Source: CAZZIZ01 sp964654535
Lineage (GTDB): Bacteria; Bacteroidota; Bacteroidia; Chitinophagales; UBA2359
Length of the DNA stretch: 19,772 nt
NCBI GenBank assembly: GCA_964654535.1
Contig: CAZZIZ010000045.1
Coordinates: 1-19,772, forward strand
Direction of reading: 5' to 3'
Made by a program: the position numbers and the translations under genes. Under the pieces are notes generated by a model, which saw only the letters and a list, made by a program, of their open reading frames with translations, was not told the origin of the DNA and did not search any database. Of the stretch, positions 13,396 through 19,772 are shown one piece after another (the stretch's first letter is position 1; each line of letters starts with the position of its first letter).

Positions 13396-13438
13396 AAGGT
13401 CTTTTTGGCGATTCTTAGTACTAACGCATTATGCAAAA
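13388..13438. promoter_or_regulatory. 10-bp inverted repeat over the start codon of the exported-protein gene
   Basis: TTTTGCATAA (13388-13397) and TTATGCAAAA (13429-13438) are perfect inverted arms 31 bp apart. The left arm contains the CAT start codon (13393-13395) of the minus-strand gene. A separate palindrome, TTAGTACTAA, lies at 13415-13424 between them. The arrangement could serve a dimeric regulator. The spacer 13439-13694 shows nothing else except a weak CAATCC/GGATTG hairpin near 13646-13669, and the 63-codon frame that starts in the right arm is not convincing. Confidence 0.35.
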
Positions 13439-13694
13439 ATTCAGTACTTCGAAACGTATTATCGGGAGCACAATGTATAGGAAATGGCGGGCGCTGGCAA
13501 GACTACTTATCCATAGTAAAACTTTACAATTTGTAGACAACGTTTTAGTGAGATCTGTGCGTTTAGGAGATTGGTTTGGGCCTGCTTCAGGATTATTTTA
13601 TAGAACTCGAGCAATAGTTTGACTTGCATTGTAAACACCTCGCTCAATCCCTCCATTAAAAAGGATTGTTTTAAATGTAGATTTCGTTTGGAAA

Positions 13695-14074
13695 CAATGA
13701 TTTGGGCGTGCCCCGCTCACTTCTGCCGCAACTCGCAATTTGCTTCTGCTGCAAAGCAGCAAGCAACATTGCTACGTGGGCAAGTTCGGGGTCGGGCTTT
13801 CGACCGTCGCTCTGTTCTGTTAAAAGCAAAAAGTCTCTCTAGCTCTAAGGAGCTAAAGACTTTTCTTGCTTTTAACAACAGGAGCTTCACAAGACCAGCA
13901 GAGATGTTAAGTCGTGCAGAATATTCAGAAGCAAAAATTTTATAGTTCAAGGCAAAAAGCGTAGACGTAGCCTTAGCTATGGCGAGCATTTTTAACGTAG
14001 AAATATGGAATTTTTGCTTGAAGAATCTGTGCTACTTAATGTCTTTGCTGGTCTAGGTCTCTATCCCTCACGCA
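13695..14074 (-). repeat. Structured intergenic repeat, copy C
   Basis: Read on the minus strand the copy starts TGCGTGAGGGAT (14074-14063), directly behind the methyltransferase stop codon. It has AAAGCCCGACC near 13802-13792 and ends GGGCACGCCCAAATCATTG (13713-13695). Its right domain (13695-13800) is nearly identical to that of copy A but one module shorter. Its left domain is unrelated in sequence and much longer. A stem of 28 positions (13893-13920 with 14026-14053: 22 Watson-Crick pairs, 5 G-T, 1 mismatch) continues after a bulge with 11 perfect pairs (13929-13939 with 14009-14019). A second hairpin (13819-13876) has an inner AGCTC/GAGCT stem and, on the minus strand, a CTTA loop. Reading frames here are by-products. 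Confidence 0.83.
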
Positions 14075-14887
14075 TTACTTCTGCGCAATAACTTCGACCA
14101 TCAGTGGACAAAAGAGCAAAGCATTTGGGTTTTGCTCCAAGGCATTAAGCTCTTTCAAACCTTTCGTCATGTCTGTCTCCGATAAATATTGCATCTCCAC
14201 CAGTTTGGGAAAGTAAACTTCATAAAAGGACTTGGGCCAGTTCCAGGCAAAATCTTTAGGGCGCGCTATTTTGGGCATCAACCTTACATTCAGCACGGTC
14301 ATGTTTAGTTCATTGACGATTGCCGGAAGAAAACGTCCCACGTCGATATCACCTGGCGGATCTTTAAAACTTTTCAAACAGGCGGCAATGCCTTTGGCTA
14401 AGGACGGCATTGATGGAACGGTCTGATGTGTGTTCCATTGAAAATACTCTTGCATCACCATTTTACCTCCCGGCTTAAGTGCAGACTTAACTTTCTGTAA
14501 AATCGATTTGGGATTATCCAGCCAGGCCAACGCCCAGCGACAGTACATACCGTCCAGACTATTAGGGGTCAATTGCATTTCTGCAAAGTCGCTGGCAATG
14601 GCTTCAATATTTAGATTATGCAATCGCGTAAGCTGTTTGAGGTGTTCAATGTATTGCTGAGATAAATCTACGGCCGTAACTTTTCCCCTTGGTCCAGCTA
14701 TAAATGCCAATTCCTTCGTACAAAAGCCTGGGCCGCTACCCAGATCTAGCAAATGTTGACCGGCAGTGAAGCCTGCTAACTGCCAACCCTTTTGTGCCTC
14801 TTCGGCCCAAACTTGATGTTGCAAACCTAAGCGATAGTGCTCTGCGGTATCAGTTCCTAATATGTAAGCGCCTTCTTCTTCTGACAT
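14075..14887 (-). CDS. Class I SAM-dependent methyltransferase
   Basis: A 270-residue cytosolic protein with a Rossmann methyltransferase domain at about 40-160. Motif I is LLDLGSGPGF (46-55), the acidic residue ending strand 2 is Asp74 in VTAVDLS, and Asp100 (ASDFAEM) lies near the adenine. The post-motif MYCRWALAWLDNPKSIL (114-130) and LKPGGKMVMQEYF follow in the usual order. It most resembles the UbiE/Methyltransf_11-type small-molecule enzymes. The C-terminal ~110 residues form the lid that selects the substrate, which I cannot predict. The gene is last in a minus-strand run, 15 bp behind the Gfo/Idh/MocA gene. Repeat copy C touches its stop codon. Confidence 0.9.
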   Translation of the reverse strand: MSEEEGAYILGTDTAEHYRLGLQHQVWAEEAQKGWQLAGFTAGQHLLDLGSGPGFCTKELAFIAGPRGKVTAVDLSQQYIEHLKQLTRLHNLNIEAIASDFAEMQLTPNSLDGMYCRWALAWLDNPKSILQKVKSALKPGGKMVMQEYFQWNTHQTVPSMPSLAKGIAACLKSFKDPPGDIDVGRFLPAIVNELNMTVLNVRLMPKIARPKDFAWNWPKSFYEVYFPKLVEMQYLSETDMTKGLKELNALEQNPNALLFCPLMVEVIAQK

Positions 14888-14902
14888 TCCTTAATACTTC
14901 TG

Positions 14903-16309
14903 TTACAAATTTACTTTTTCCGTTTGACCACCCAAGCGACTTTTTTCAGCTACGAAACCCATTAGGTGACTCTCAACTGAGGCATCGATGGTTGAGGTCA
15001 AAAGACTTTTATCTTGAGTGGCAACGGCTTGCACCCAATCGGCACATAGGTTCCAGTCTCCACCACCGTGTCCATCGGTTTCCATTTCCCACTTAGTCTT
15101 TTCTCCAGTTAAAAAGTTCGTGTGTTCGAACTGGCGCATATCTCCTACGATGTCACCGTGGCTCCCCATAATGCGGGTACGTCTTCCGTGATAGGATGTA
15201 AAGGCTTCCATGTTGAAAGTGGCGGTTACCTTATTTGCGAATTGCATATTGACCACGTAGTGGTCTGGCTGATCGTTTTCCATTTGATAAACACAACGAC
15301 CATAGTTGGTGGTACGTAAATAATCTAGAATCGCCTCGCCGTGTTTTGATTTGTCGTCAGGTAAATCGAAAACGTAAGTGCGTTGCCGATCGCGGTAATA
15401 AATTTTCTGAGCAGAGTAGGGGCACTCCTTTTCTATTGGGCAATTGTCTGCGCAGCGCGCAGGCGCTCCTTTGGGTTTGTTGCCGCTGTGAAACCATTTA
15501 ACATCTCCAAATGCAGAAATGCGTTCGCAAGGTGCGTCGACCATCCAGCGCAAAATATCTAAGTCGTGACAGGATTTCGCCAAAATGATGGGCGTGGTCG
15601 CTTTGCTGTTGTGCCAGTTGCCGCGAACAAAACTATGCGCCATATGCACGTGCTCTATTGGTTCAAAGTGCTGCACGCTGATCAACTCGCCTATGTCTCC
15701 GTTCAGTATTTTATTGCGGAGTTCTATAAAGTAGGGAGCATATCGCAGTACGTGGCAGACCGCAACGATTCTATTTTTTTCTTGCGCCAATGCTAGTATG
15801 TCTCGGCATTCTTGTTCCGTTGGAGCAATTGGCTTTTCGAGTAAAACGTCGTAACCCATTGCCAGTGCTTTCATGCAAGGGCCGTAATGTAAATCGTCTG
15901 GTGTGGTTATAATTATGGCGTCGGCGAATTTTTCTCTTTCGAAAACATGCTCCCAGGTTACGAAGCTGTTTTCCTTGCTGATGTTATGCAGTTTGCAATA
16001 GCGCTCTTTGCGAATAGGAATTGGTTCGGCGACGCCAACAATATTTAGATGAGCGGGATATTCGCTGGCATAGTTTCCATAGACGTTTCCGCGATTACCA
16101 GCTCCTAAGGTTATAGCGGTGACTGCCTTTGCTTTTTTGAAATGCCTAATGGGTTTAGGTCGAATTAGCTTTTCGCCTTTTTCGTTGAAGCCATAAGCTG
16201 GAAGACCTATTGCGGAGGCGCTCAAAAGCCCCAGCTTTTTTAACAGTGATCTTCGGCTTGTTTTTTTCACGGAGCTAATTTTTATTAAAGTACGAAAAGC
16301 ACTCTTCAA
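14903..16309 (-). CDS. Tat-exported Gfo/Idh/MocA family oxidoreductase
   Basis: A 468-residue protein. The N-terminus carries a twin-arginine signal (SRRSLLKKLGLLSASAIG, Arg19-Arg20), so the folded enzyme with its cofactor should be exported to the periplasm. The NAD(P)-binding fold has TLGAGNRG (67-74), ITTPDDLHYGPC (134-145) and the family's LEKPIAPTEQEC (157-168, catalytic-region Lys159). CHDLDILRW (247-255) includes His248 and Asp251 of the active site. A Cys-rich insert CADNCPIEKEC (286-296) may bind metal. Such exported members act on sugars or sugar derivatives, and some are glycosidases that use NAD transiently. The exact substrate is unknown. It lies 29 bp after the upstream hypothetical gene and 15 bp before the methyltransferase gene. 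Confidence 0.92.
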   Translation of the reverse strand: MKSAFRTLIKISSVKKTSRRSLLKKLGLLSASAIGLPAYGFNEKGEKLIRPKPIRHFKKAKAVTAITLGAGNRGNVYGNYASEYPAHLNIVGVAEPIPIRKERYCKLHNISKENSFVTWEHVFEREKFADAIIITTPDDLHYGPCMKALAMGYDVLLEKPIAPTEQECRDILALAQEKNRIVAVCHVLRYAPYFIELRNKILNGDIGELISVQHFEPIEHVHMAHSFVRGNWHNSKATTPIILAKSCHDLDILRWMVDAPCERISAFGDVKWFHSGNKPKGAPARCADNCPIEKECPYSAQKIYYRDRQRTYVFDLPDDKSKHGEAILDYLRTTNYGRCVYQMENDQPDHYVVNMQFANKVTATFNMEAFTSYHGRRTRIMGSHGDIVGDMRQFEHTNFLTGEKTKWEMETDGHGGGDWNLCADWVQAVATQDKSLLTSTIDASVESHLMGFVAEKSRLGGQTEKVNL

Positions 16310-16338
16310 ATTGAGCTATGGCAAAAATGAAAGTTGCT

Positions 16339-16764
16339 TCAGCTTACTTTCCGCTTATGAAACACTTCAAATTTCTCTCGACTGAACGCTCGGCATCTAA
16401 AAATATACTCGACCAGTTCTTTAGGATCAATTTTCTGCCAGGGCGTATTCCATTCGTGATGACCCGCGAAGTGGTAGTAATCTTCGCCCATTAGTTTTAC
16501 GTGTACGTAGGCTCCGTTTTGATACTGCTTTGGTGCTTCGTAGTGTAGGTCGTAAAACATAAACTGAAAGTTTGCTGGCAGGCTCGCTAGGAACTCGCTA
16601 ATGTTTTCCCTCTTGCTATTGGCACCGATTCCTATCTTGATACGGGAAAATGGGCTCCAGTTAACCCGCTTGTTTCCCGTGATTTTCAGACCGCTTAGAT
16701 CTTTGAGCAGAGCCAAATCTTCATTGAGATTTTGCTCGTATTCTTCTTGGCTGATTGGACGCAT
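16339..16764 (-). CDS. Hypothetical protein, 141 aa
   Basis: A 141-residue soluble protein that I do not recognise. It has no signal peptide or membrane segment. The N-terminus is helical and acidic (QEEYEQNLNEDLALLKDL). A middle part FSRIKIGIGANSKR leads into an aromatic-rich stretch FQFMFYDLHYEAP, then MGEDYYHFAGHHEWNTPWQK with three histidines close together. The histidines and tryptophans would suit a small alpha/beta domain with a pocket, but this is a guess. Codon use and composition look like the neighbours. It is the first gene of the run that continues with the Gfo/Idh/MocA and methyltransferase genes. It is divergent from the AAA_14 ATPase gene across the 32-bp repeat array. Confidence 0.75.
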   Translation of the reverse strand: MRPISQEEYEQNLNEDLALLKDLSGLKITGNKRVNWSPFSRIKIGIGANSKRENISEFLASLPANFQFMFYDLHYEAPKQYQNGAYVHVKLMGEDYYHFAGHHEWNTPWQKIDPKELVEYIFRCRAFSREKFEVFHKRKVS

Positions 16765-16846
16765 TTGTTAGCTAATTACGCTTTAAATTGGTTTTGTTCA
16801 TAAATATAAGTAAATCAGCTGTTTATGCTAATTTTATTCAAAAAAA

Positions 16847-16970
16847 TCACACTATTGACACGAATAATGTGATAAATATCACACTATTCATACGAATAAT
16901 GTGATAAAACTCACACTATTCATACGAATAATGTGATATTTTCCGCTTTTTTGGAACGAAAAATGTGATA
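16847..16970. promoter_or_regulatory. Array of 32-bp-spaced palindromic sites before the AAA_14 gene
   Basis: Three palindrome-like sites have TCACAC at 16847, 16879 and 16911, and ATGTGATA at 16867, 16899 and 16931. The arms are ATCACACTATTC and GAATAATGTGAT around ATAC. A fourth, half-preserved copy has ATGTGATA at 16963, again exactly 32 bp on. The period is exactly 32 bp, close to three helical turns, so all sites face the same side of the DNA. The same single mismatch between arms occurs in every full copy. The array lies in the 225-bp divergent spacer and ends 19 bp before the GTG start of the ATPase gene. It looks like a multi-site operator. Iterons or a recombination site are alternatives. 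Confidence 0.8.
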
Positions 16971-16989
16971 TTGCTGTAAATTGGGTATA

Positions 16990-18333
16990 GTGAATTTCCA
17001 GCGACATATCATCAATGACCTCCGCGATTGGCGTACAAAAGCCAAGCGCAAGCCCCTGCTTATTATGGGCGCTCGGCAGATAGGTAAAACTACTGCTATT
17101 AGGTCATTTGCTGAGAGCGAATTTCAGGAGCATTTATATCTGAACTTCGAACGACAGCAGGATATCCATAAATTTTTTACCGGTACCAAAGATCCCGAGC
17201 GCATACTCGCTGATTTAAGCTTGGTGCATGGCAAAGAAATAGTGCCCAATGAAACACTAATCATTCTCGACGAAATTCAAGAATGTCGCGATGCGCTTAT
17301 TGCCCTGAAGTATTTCAATGAAGAGCGACCGGAGATTGCGATAATCGGCGCGGGCTCCTTGTTGGGTTTAAGCATTGGTAATGATCGTTCCTTTCCCGTG
17401 GGCAAGGTTGAGTTTCTGGATATGTATCCACTTACATTCTCCGAGTACCTGGCCGAAGCCGATGCAAAGTTGCACAAGACTTATTTGCACTTTTTAGAAG
17501 CTGAAGAAATAGCGGCGATTGAAGATGCCTTTTTCAATCCACTTAACGAGCTTTTCAAAGAGTACATTTTAATTGGCGGAATGCCAGAGGTCGCTGCGCA
17601 CTATTTGCAGCATCGCGATATAGAGGCGGCGCAGAAAATACAAGATGAGATTCTACGTGCTTACGAATTGGACTTCGTAAAGCAAGCCAGTAAGGCAGGC
17701 TCTGCGAAAATTCAAAGAGTGTGGAATTCCTTGCCCTCTCAGTTGGCGAGAGAAAACAAGAAGTTTTTATACAAAGTACTAAAGACGGGAGCTCGGGCGC
17801 GAGAATACGAAGAGGCGGTGCAGTGGTTAATTCAAGCCGGACTGGTTTATAAAATCGCGCGAGTAGAAAAAGTTGGCGTGCCCTTAAAAGCTTACGAAGA
17901 TGTTGCTGCATTTAAGTTGTATGTCTTTGAGACTGGTTTGCTGCTGCGCTTGGCGGGATTAAACCCACAGACCTATATCGACGGCAACCAGCTTTTTACA
18001 GAGTTCAAAGGTGCTATTGCGGAGAACTTTGTTTCGCAGTCCTTAAGTAGGTTGTATGGGCGCTCGCCATATTATTGGACTTCAGGTAACAAGGCGGAAA
18101 TAGATTTTGTGGTAGAGCAAGTAGGCAATTGTATCCCAGTTGAGGTAAAATCGGGCGCAGCGACTAAGGCGAAAAGTTTGATTGAGTTTAGGAAAAAGTA
18201 TGAGCCTAAGCTAAGCGTGCGCGTTTCAAACTCAAATTTGGAACTCAATAAAGGTTTGCTAAACGTTCCTCTGTTTTATGCAGAGCACGCAAATACGTTT
18301 ATAGGCCGAGCACTAAAACAAATCGCTAAATGA
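16990..18333 (+). CDS. AAA_14 / DUF4143 ATPase
   Basis: With the GTG at 16990 the protein has 447 residues and starts MNFQRHIINDLRDW, as this family usually does. The only earlier option is TTG at 16981, and no ATG precedes the P-loop. Walker A is GARQIGKT (27-34), Walker B is LIILDE (90-95), and GAGSLLGL (120-127) follows. The helical DUF4143 region spans about 225-330. Near the C-terminus Glu345 (GAIAENFV), Asp372 (AEIDFVVE) and EVK 385-387 (IPVEVKSG) form the remnant or active set of a PD-(D/E)XK nuclease fold. These ATPases are abundant in Bacteroidota and archaea, and their task is not established. The gene stands alone behind the phased operator-like array. The acyltransferase gene follows 61 bp later. 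Confidence 0.9.
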   Translation: MNFQRHIINDLRDWRTKAKRKPLLIMGARQIGKTTAIRSFAESEFQEHLYLNFERQQDIHKFFTGTKDPERILADLSLVHGKEIVPNETLIILDEIQECRDALIALKYFNEERPEIAIIGAGSLLGLSIGNDRSFPVGKVEFLDMYPLTFSEYLAEADAKLHKTYLHFLEAEEIAAIEDAFFNPLNELFKEYILIGGMPEVAAHYLQHRDIEAAQKIQDEILRAYELDFVKQASKAGSAKIQRVWNSLPSQLARENKKFLYKVLKTGARAREYEEAVQWLIQAGLVYKIARVEKVGVPLKAYEDVAAFKLYVFETGLLLRLAGLNPQTYIDGNQLFTEFKGAIAENFVSQSLSRLYGRSPYYWTSGNKAEIDFVVEQVGNCIPVEVKSGAATKAKSLIEFRKKYEPKLSVRVSNSNLELNKGLLNVPLFYAEHANTFIGRALKQIAK

Positions 18334-18394
18334 AAAATAGCGTAGAGAGCTGCGATTCATTGATTAATTGTTTATTCATTAGCAAAAACTAGCT

Positions 18395-19522
18395 GTGGGA
18401 ATTTCCAAACCCTATTTTAAAAACTTAAACGGCCTGCGATTCTTCGCGGCGCTTTTGGTTTTTATGCAGCATAGTACGATGTTTAAGAAAGGCCTGAGTC
18501 CTTCCTTGAACTTCTTTTCTGATCCCTTGTTTAATGGCATCGGTGGCTATGGAGTTAAGTTCTTCTTTGTCTTAAGTGGTTTTTTAATTACCTATTTACT
18601 TAGTCACGAGATAAAAGCTACTGGAGATCTGGACATAAAAAAGTTCTATGTCCGAAGAGCTTTGCGTATTTGGCCTTTGTACTTTTTGGTGGGTATTGGC
18701 GGAACCATTGTTGGCCCGATGGTGCTGAGTAAATTGGGTATCGTCGCTGAATCTTCGGTCGGCACGAACCTGGGTTTTCTCTTTCTCTTTGCGGTAAACT
18801 TTCAGTTGATCTTTTTCGAATACAATCGAGGTATTGTCGAGATTCTGTGGTCGGTCTGTATTGAGGAGCAGTTCTATTTGATTTGGGCGCCTATGGTCAA
18901 GCATTTTCAAAATGCGCTTTTGGGTATTTCTGTATTGGCTATTGCCATCGGATTGGCAACACCATTTGCTTTCGATCTTCTGGCTTCGAGTACTCAGTTA
19001 GAAATGACTCAGCCCAATTACTTTTTTACCACCTCCGCCTTTTTGTTTTTCGGCTTTGGTAGTCTGGGAGCTTATCTCTTGCGAAGGAATGAAGCGCTTT
19101 TTGAAGGTCCTTTGTTTCACAAAGGAATACAGTTGTTTGGTTTGGTATTGAGTGTGGTATTGATTTTCACTTTAATCCCCGTGAATCCAGCCTTGAAAAA
19201 GTACGCTTACAACTTCTTTGTCGCACTTTTGTTTATGTATGTGATTCTAGTTGCCATTGCTCCGAATAGTGTATTGTCCCTAGAGAATCCTTTTTTGAAA
19301 ACCTTAGGTAAGATTTCCTATGGAATTTATGTCTACCACACTTTTGTGCTTCAGATAATGGTGCGCGTCTTTTATAAGATTTTTCCGAGTCCGAGTCTAC
19401 TCGTTTACGAAGTACTTTTCCCAATAGTTGCGTTGGGTACTACGGTGCTAATTTCCTACTTGTCCTATCACTGGTTCGAGAGCTTCTTCTTGCGAAGAAA
19501 ACCAGAGGTCAAGCTGAGCTAA
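18395..19522 (+). CDS. OafA-type membrane acyltransferase (acyltransferase 3)
   Basis: A 375-residue inner-membrane protein with about ten hydrophobic segments. Family marks are RFFAALLVFMQHS (15-27, with the catalytic-site His26), FFVLSGFLITYLL (57-69), FYVRRALRIWPLYF (84-97) and WSVCIEEQFYLIW (152-164). Members move acetyl or other acyl groups across the membrane onto surface polysaccharide, O-antigen or antibiotics. The acceptor is not predictable here. The GTG at 18395 is the only usable start, because the frame is closed by TAG at 18380-18382 and the first ATG would cut the first membrane helix. The C-terminus ends in a basic cytoplasmic tail (FFLRRKPEV). It may share the transcript of the ATPase gene but has no evident functional link. 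Confidence 0.92.
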   Translation: MGISKPYFKNLNGLRFFAALLVFMQHSTMFKKGLSPSLNFFSDPLFNGIGGYGVKFFFVLSGFLITYLLSHEIKATGDLDIKKFYVRRALRIWPLYFLVGIGGTIVGPMVLSKLGIVAESSVGTNLGFLFLFAVNFQLIFFEYNRGIVEILWSVCIEEQFYLIWAPMVKHFQNALLGISVLAIAIGLATPFAFDLLASSTQLEMTQPNYFFTTSAFLFFGFGSLGAYLLRRNEALFEGPLFHKGIQLFGLVLSVVLIFTLIPVNPALKKYAYNFFVALLFMYVILVAIAPNSVLSLENPFLKTLGKISYGIYVYHTFVLQIMVRVFYKIFPSPSLLVYEVLFPIVALGTTVLISYLSYHWFESFFLRRKPEVKLS

Positions 19523-19538
19523 TCCGGAGAGGCCACCC

Positions 19539-19772
19539 TTATTCCATATCCTCCTTCAGTTCATTTGCGATAAAGCCAATGAACTTTGGGCCGTCAATAA
19601 AAAACTCGCCCCAGCTTTCGTAACCTTCTATTAGCGCAGGTACATCCATCTCTTCTAAACTTTGGCCTTTGTTCATTGCAGTTTGTACGCGTCCGTAAAT
19701 GGTATTGAGCATAGTCTGAAAATCGAGTAAGTCTTTTTTCGTGGCGAGAGCTCCGTGACCAGGAATGATGGC
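19539..19772 (-). CDS. C-terminal part of a metallo-beta-lactamase-fold hydrolase (partial)
   Basis: Only the last 77 codons are in the window; the gene continues past 19772. The visible part starts AIIPGHGALATKKDLLDF and continues with MLNTIYGRVQTAMNKGQSLE, then GYESWGEFFIDG, ending with ELKEDME and TAA. The IPGHG segment followed by a DL..F..ML helix is the usual end of the metallo-beta-lactamase domain, where the His binds zinc. Helical C-terminal extensions of this kind occur in the exported MBL-fold hydrolases of Bacteroidota and Proteobacteria. The substrate is unknown. It is convergent with the acyltransferase gene, with 16 bp between them and no terminator hairpin. Confidence 0.8.
   Translation of the reverse strand, partial: AIIPGHGALATKKDLLDFQTMLNTIYGRVQTAMNKGQSLEEMDVPALIEGYESWGEFFIDGPKFIGFIANELKEDME

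Noticed and set aside
13431..13622. 63-codon plus-strand frame starting in the inverted repeat
   Set aside because: Its start copies the ATG of the divergent gene through the inverted repeat; the rest has no domain, signal peptide or terminator.
13619..13989. Two overlapping frames (108 codons +, 90 codons -) in repeat copy C
   Set aside because: They are mirror images over the long hairpins of the element and share only the repeat-derived start with copy A; no protein family features.
16847..16970. Possible CRISPR array
   Set aside because: The 32-bp period contains the whole palindrome with only about 3 bp between sites; there are no spacers of unique sequence and no cas genes.

Overview
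The window looks like a chromosomal stretch of a free-living, probably aquatic, member of the Bacteroidota. Four things point there. One secreted protein ends in a type IX secretion (T9SS) sorting domain and carries thrombospondin type-3 repeats. DUF2851-like and DUF5522-like proteins are present, both typical of the phylum. One clear promoter has the TTTG-N19-TAnnTTyG layout of the phylum's housekeeping sigma factor. Starts generally lack Shine-Dalgarno sites. I see no tRNA, rRNA, CRISPR array, transposase or phage gene.

Layout, left to right. Positions 197-2350 are a tight minus-strand operon (glutathione peroxidase, VOC protein, DUF2851 protein). Structured repeat copy A follows, then a minus-strand dienoyl-CoA isomerase-like crotonase. 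Divergently, 3597-5587 holds a nitronate monooxygenase, a small Cys-rich DUF5522 reading frame directly in frame behind its stop codon, and a sulfotransferase joined by an ATGA overlap. These converge with zero gap on a lipoprotein/HerA-like ATPase pair (5588-8471, minus). After a gene-poor 560 bp spacer come a large T9SS-exported, calcium-repeat protein and an OmpA-family lipoprotein, then repeat copy B. Next are a stand-alone 68-residue basic protein with its own promoter and terminator, and a convergent exported GLPGLI/DUF4412-like protein. Repeat copy C lies at 13695-14074, abutting a three-gene minus-strand operon (methyltransferase, Tat-exported Gfo/Idh/MocA oxidoreductase, hypothetical). 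A 32-bp-period operator-like array precedes an AAA_14/DUF4143 ATPase, followed by an OafA-type membrane acyltransferase. The window ends inside a minus-strand gene that looks like a metallo-beta-lactamase-fold hydrolase.

Most of the protein genes are ordinary housekeeping or accessory genes. The unusual content is non-coding. Three copies of one intergenic element share end sequences and a central GCCCGACC box, but carry different nested hairpins between them. They change in compensated ways: both arms are lengthened together, and a 5-bp stem is exchanged while its loop and a 2-nt AG bulge stay constant. This is what a family of folded RNA or DNA repeats would look like, and it is my main candidate for something poorly described. 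The second candidate is the phased palindrome array in front of the AAA_14 ATPase. The third is the in-frame, ATG-less DUF5522 frame after the nitronate monooxygenase.
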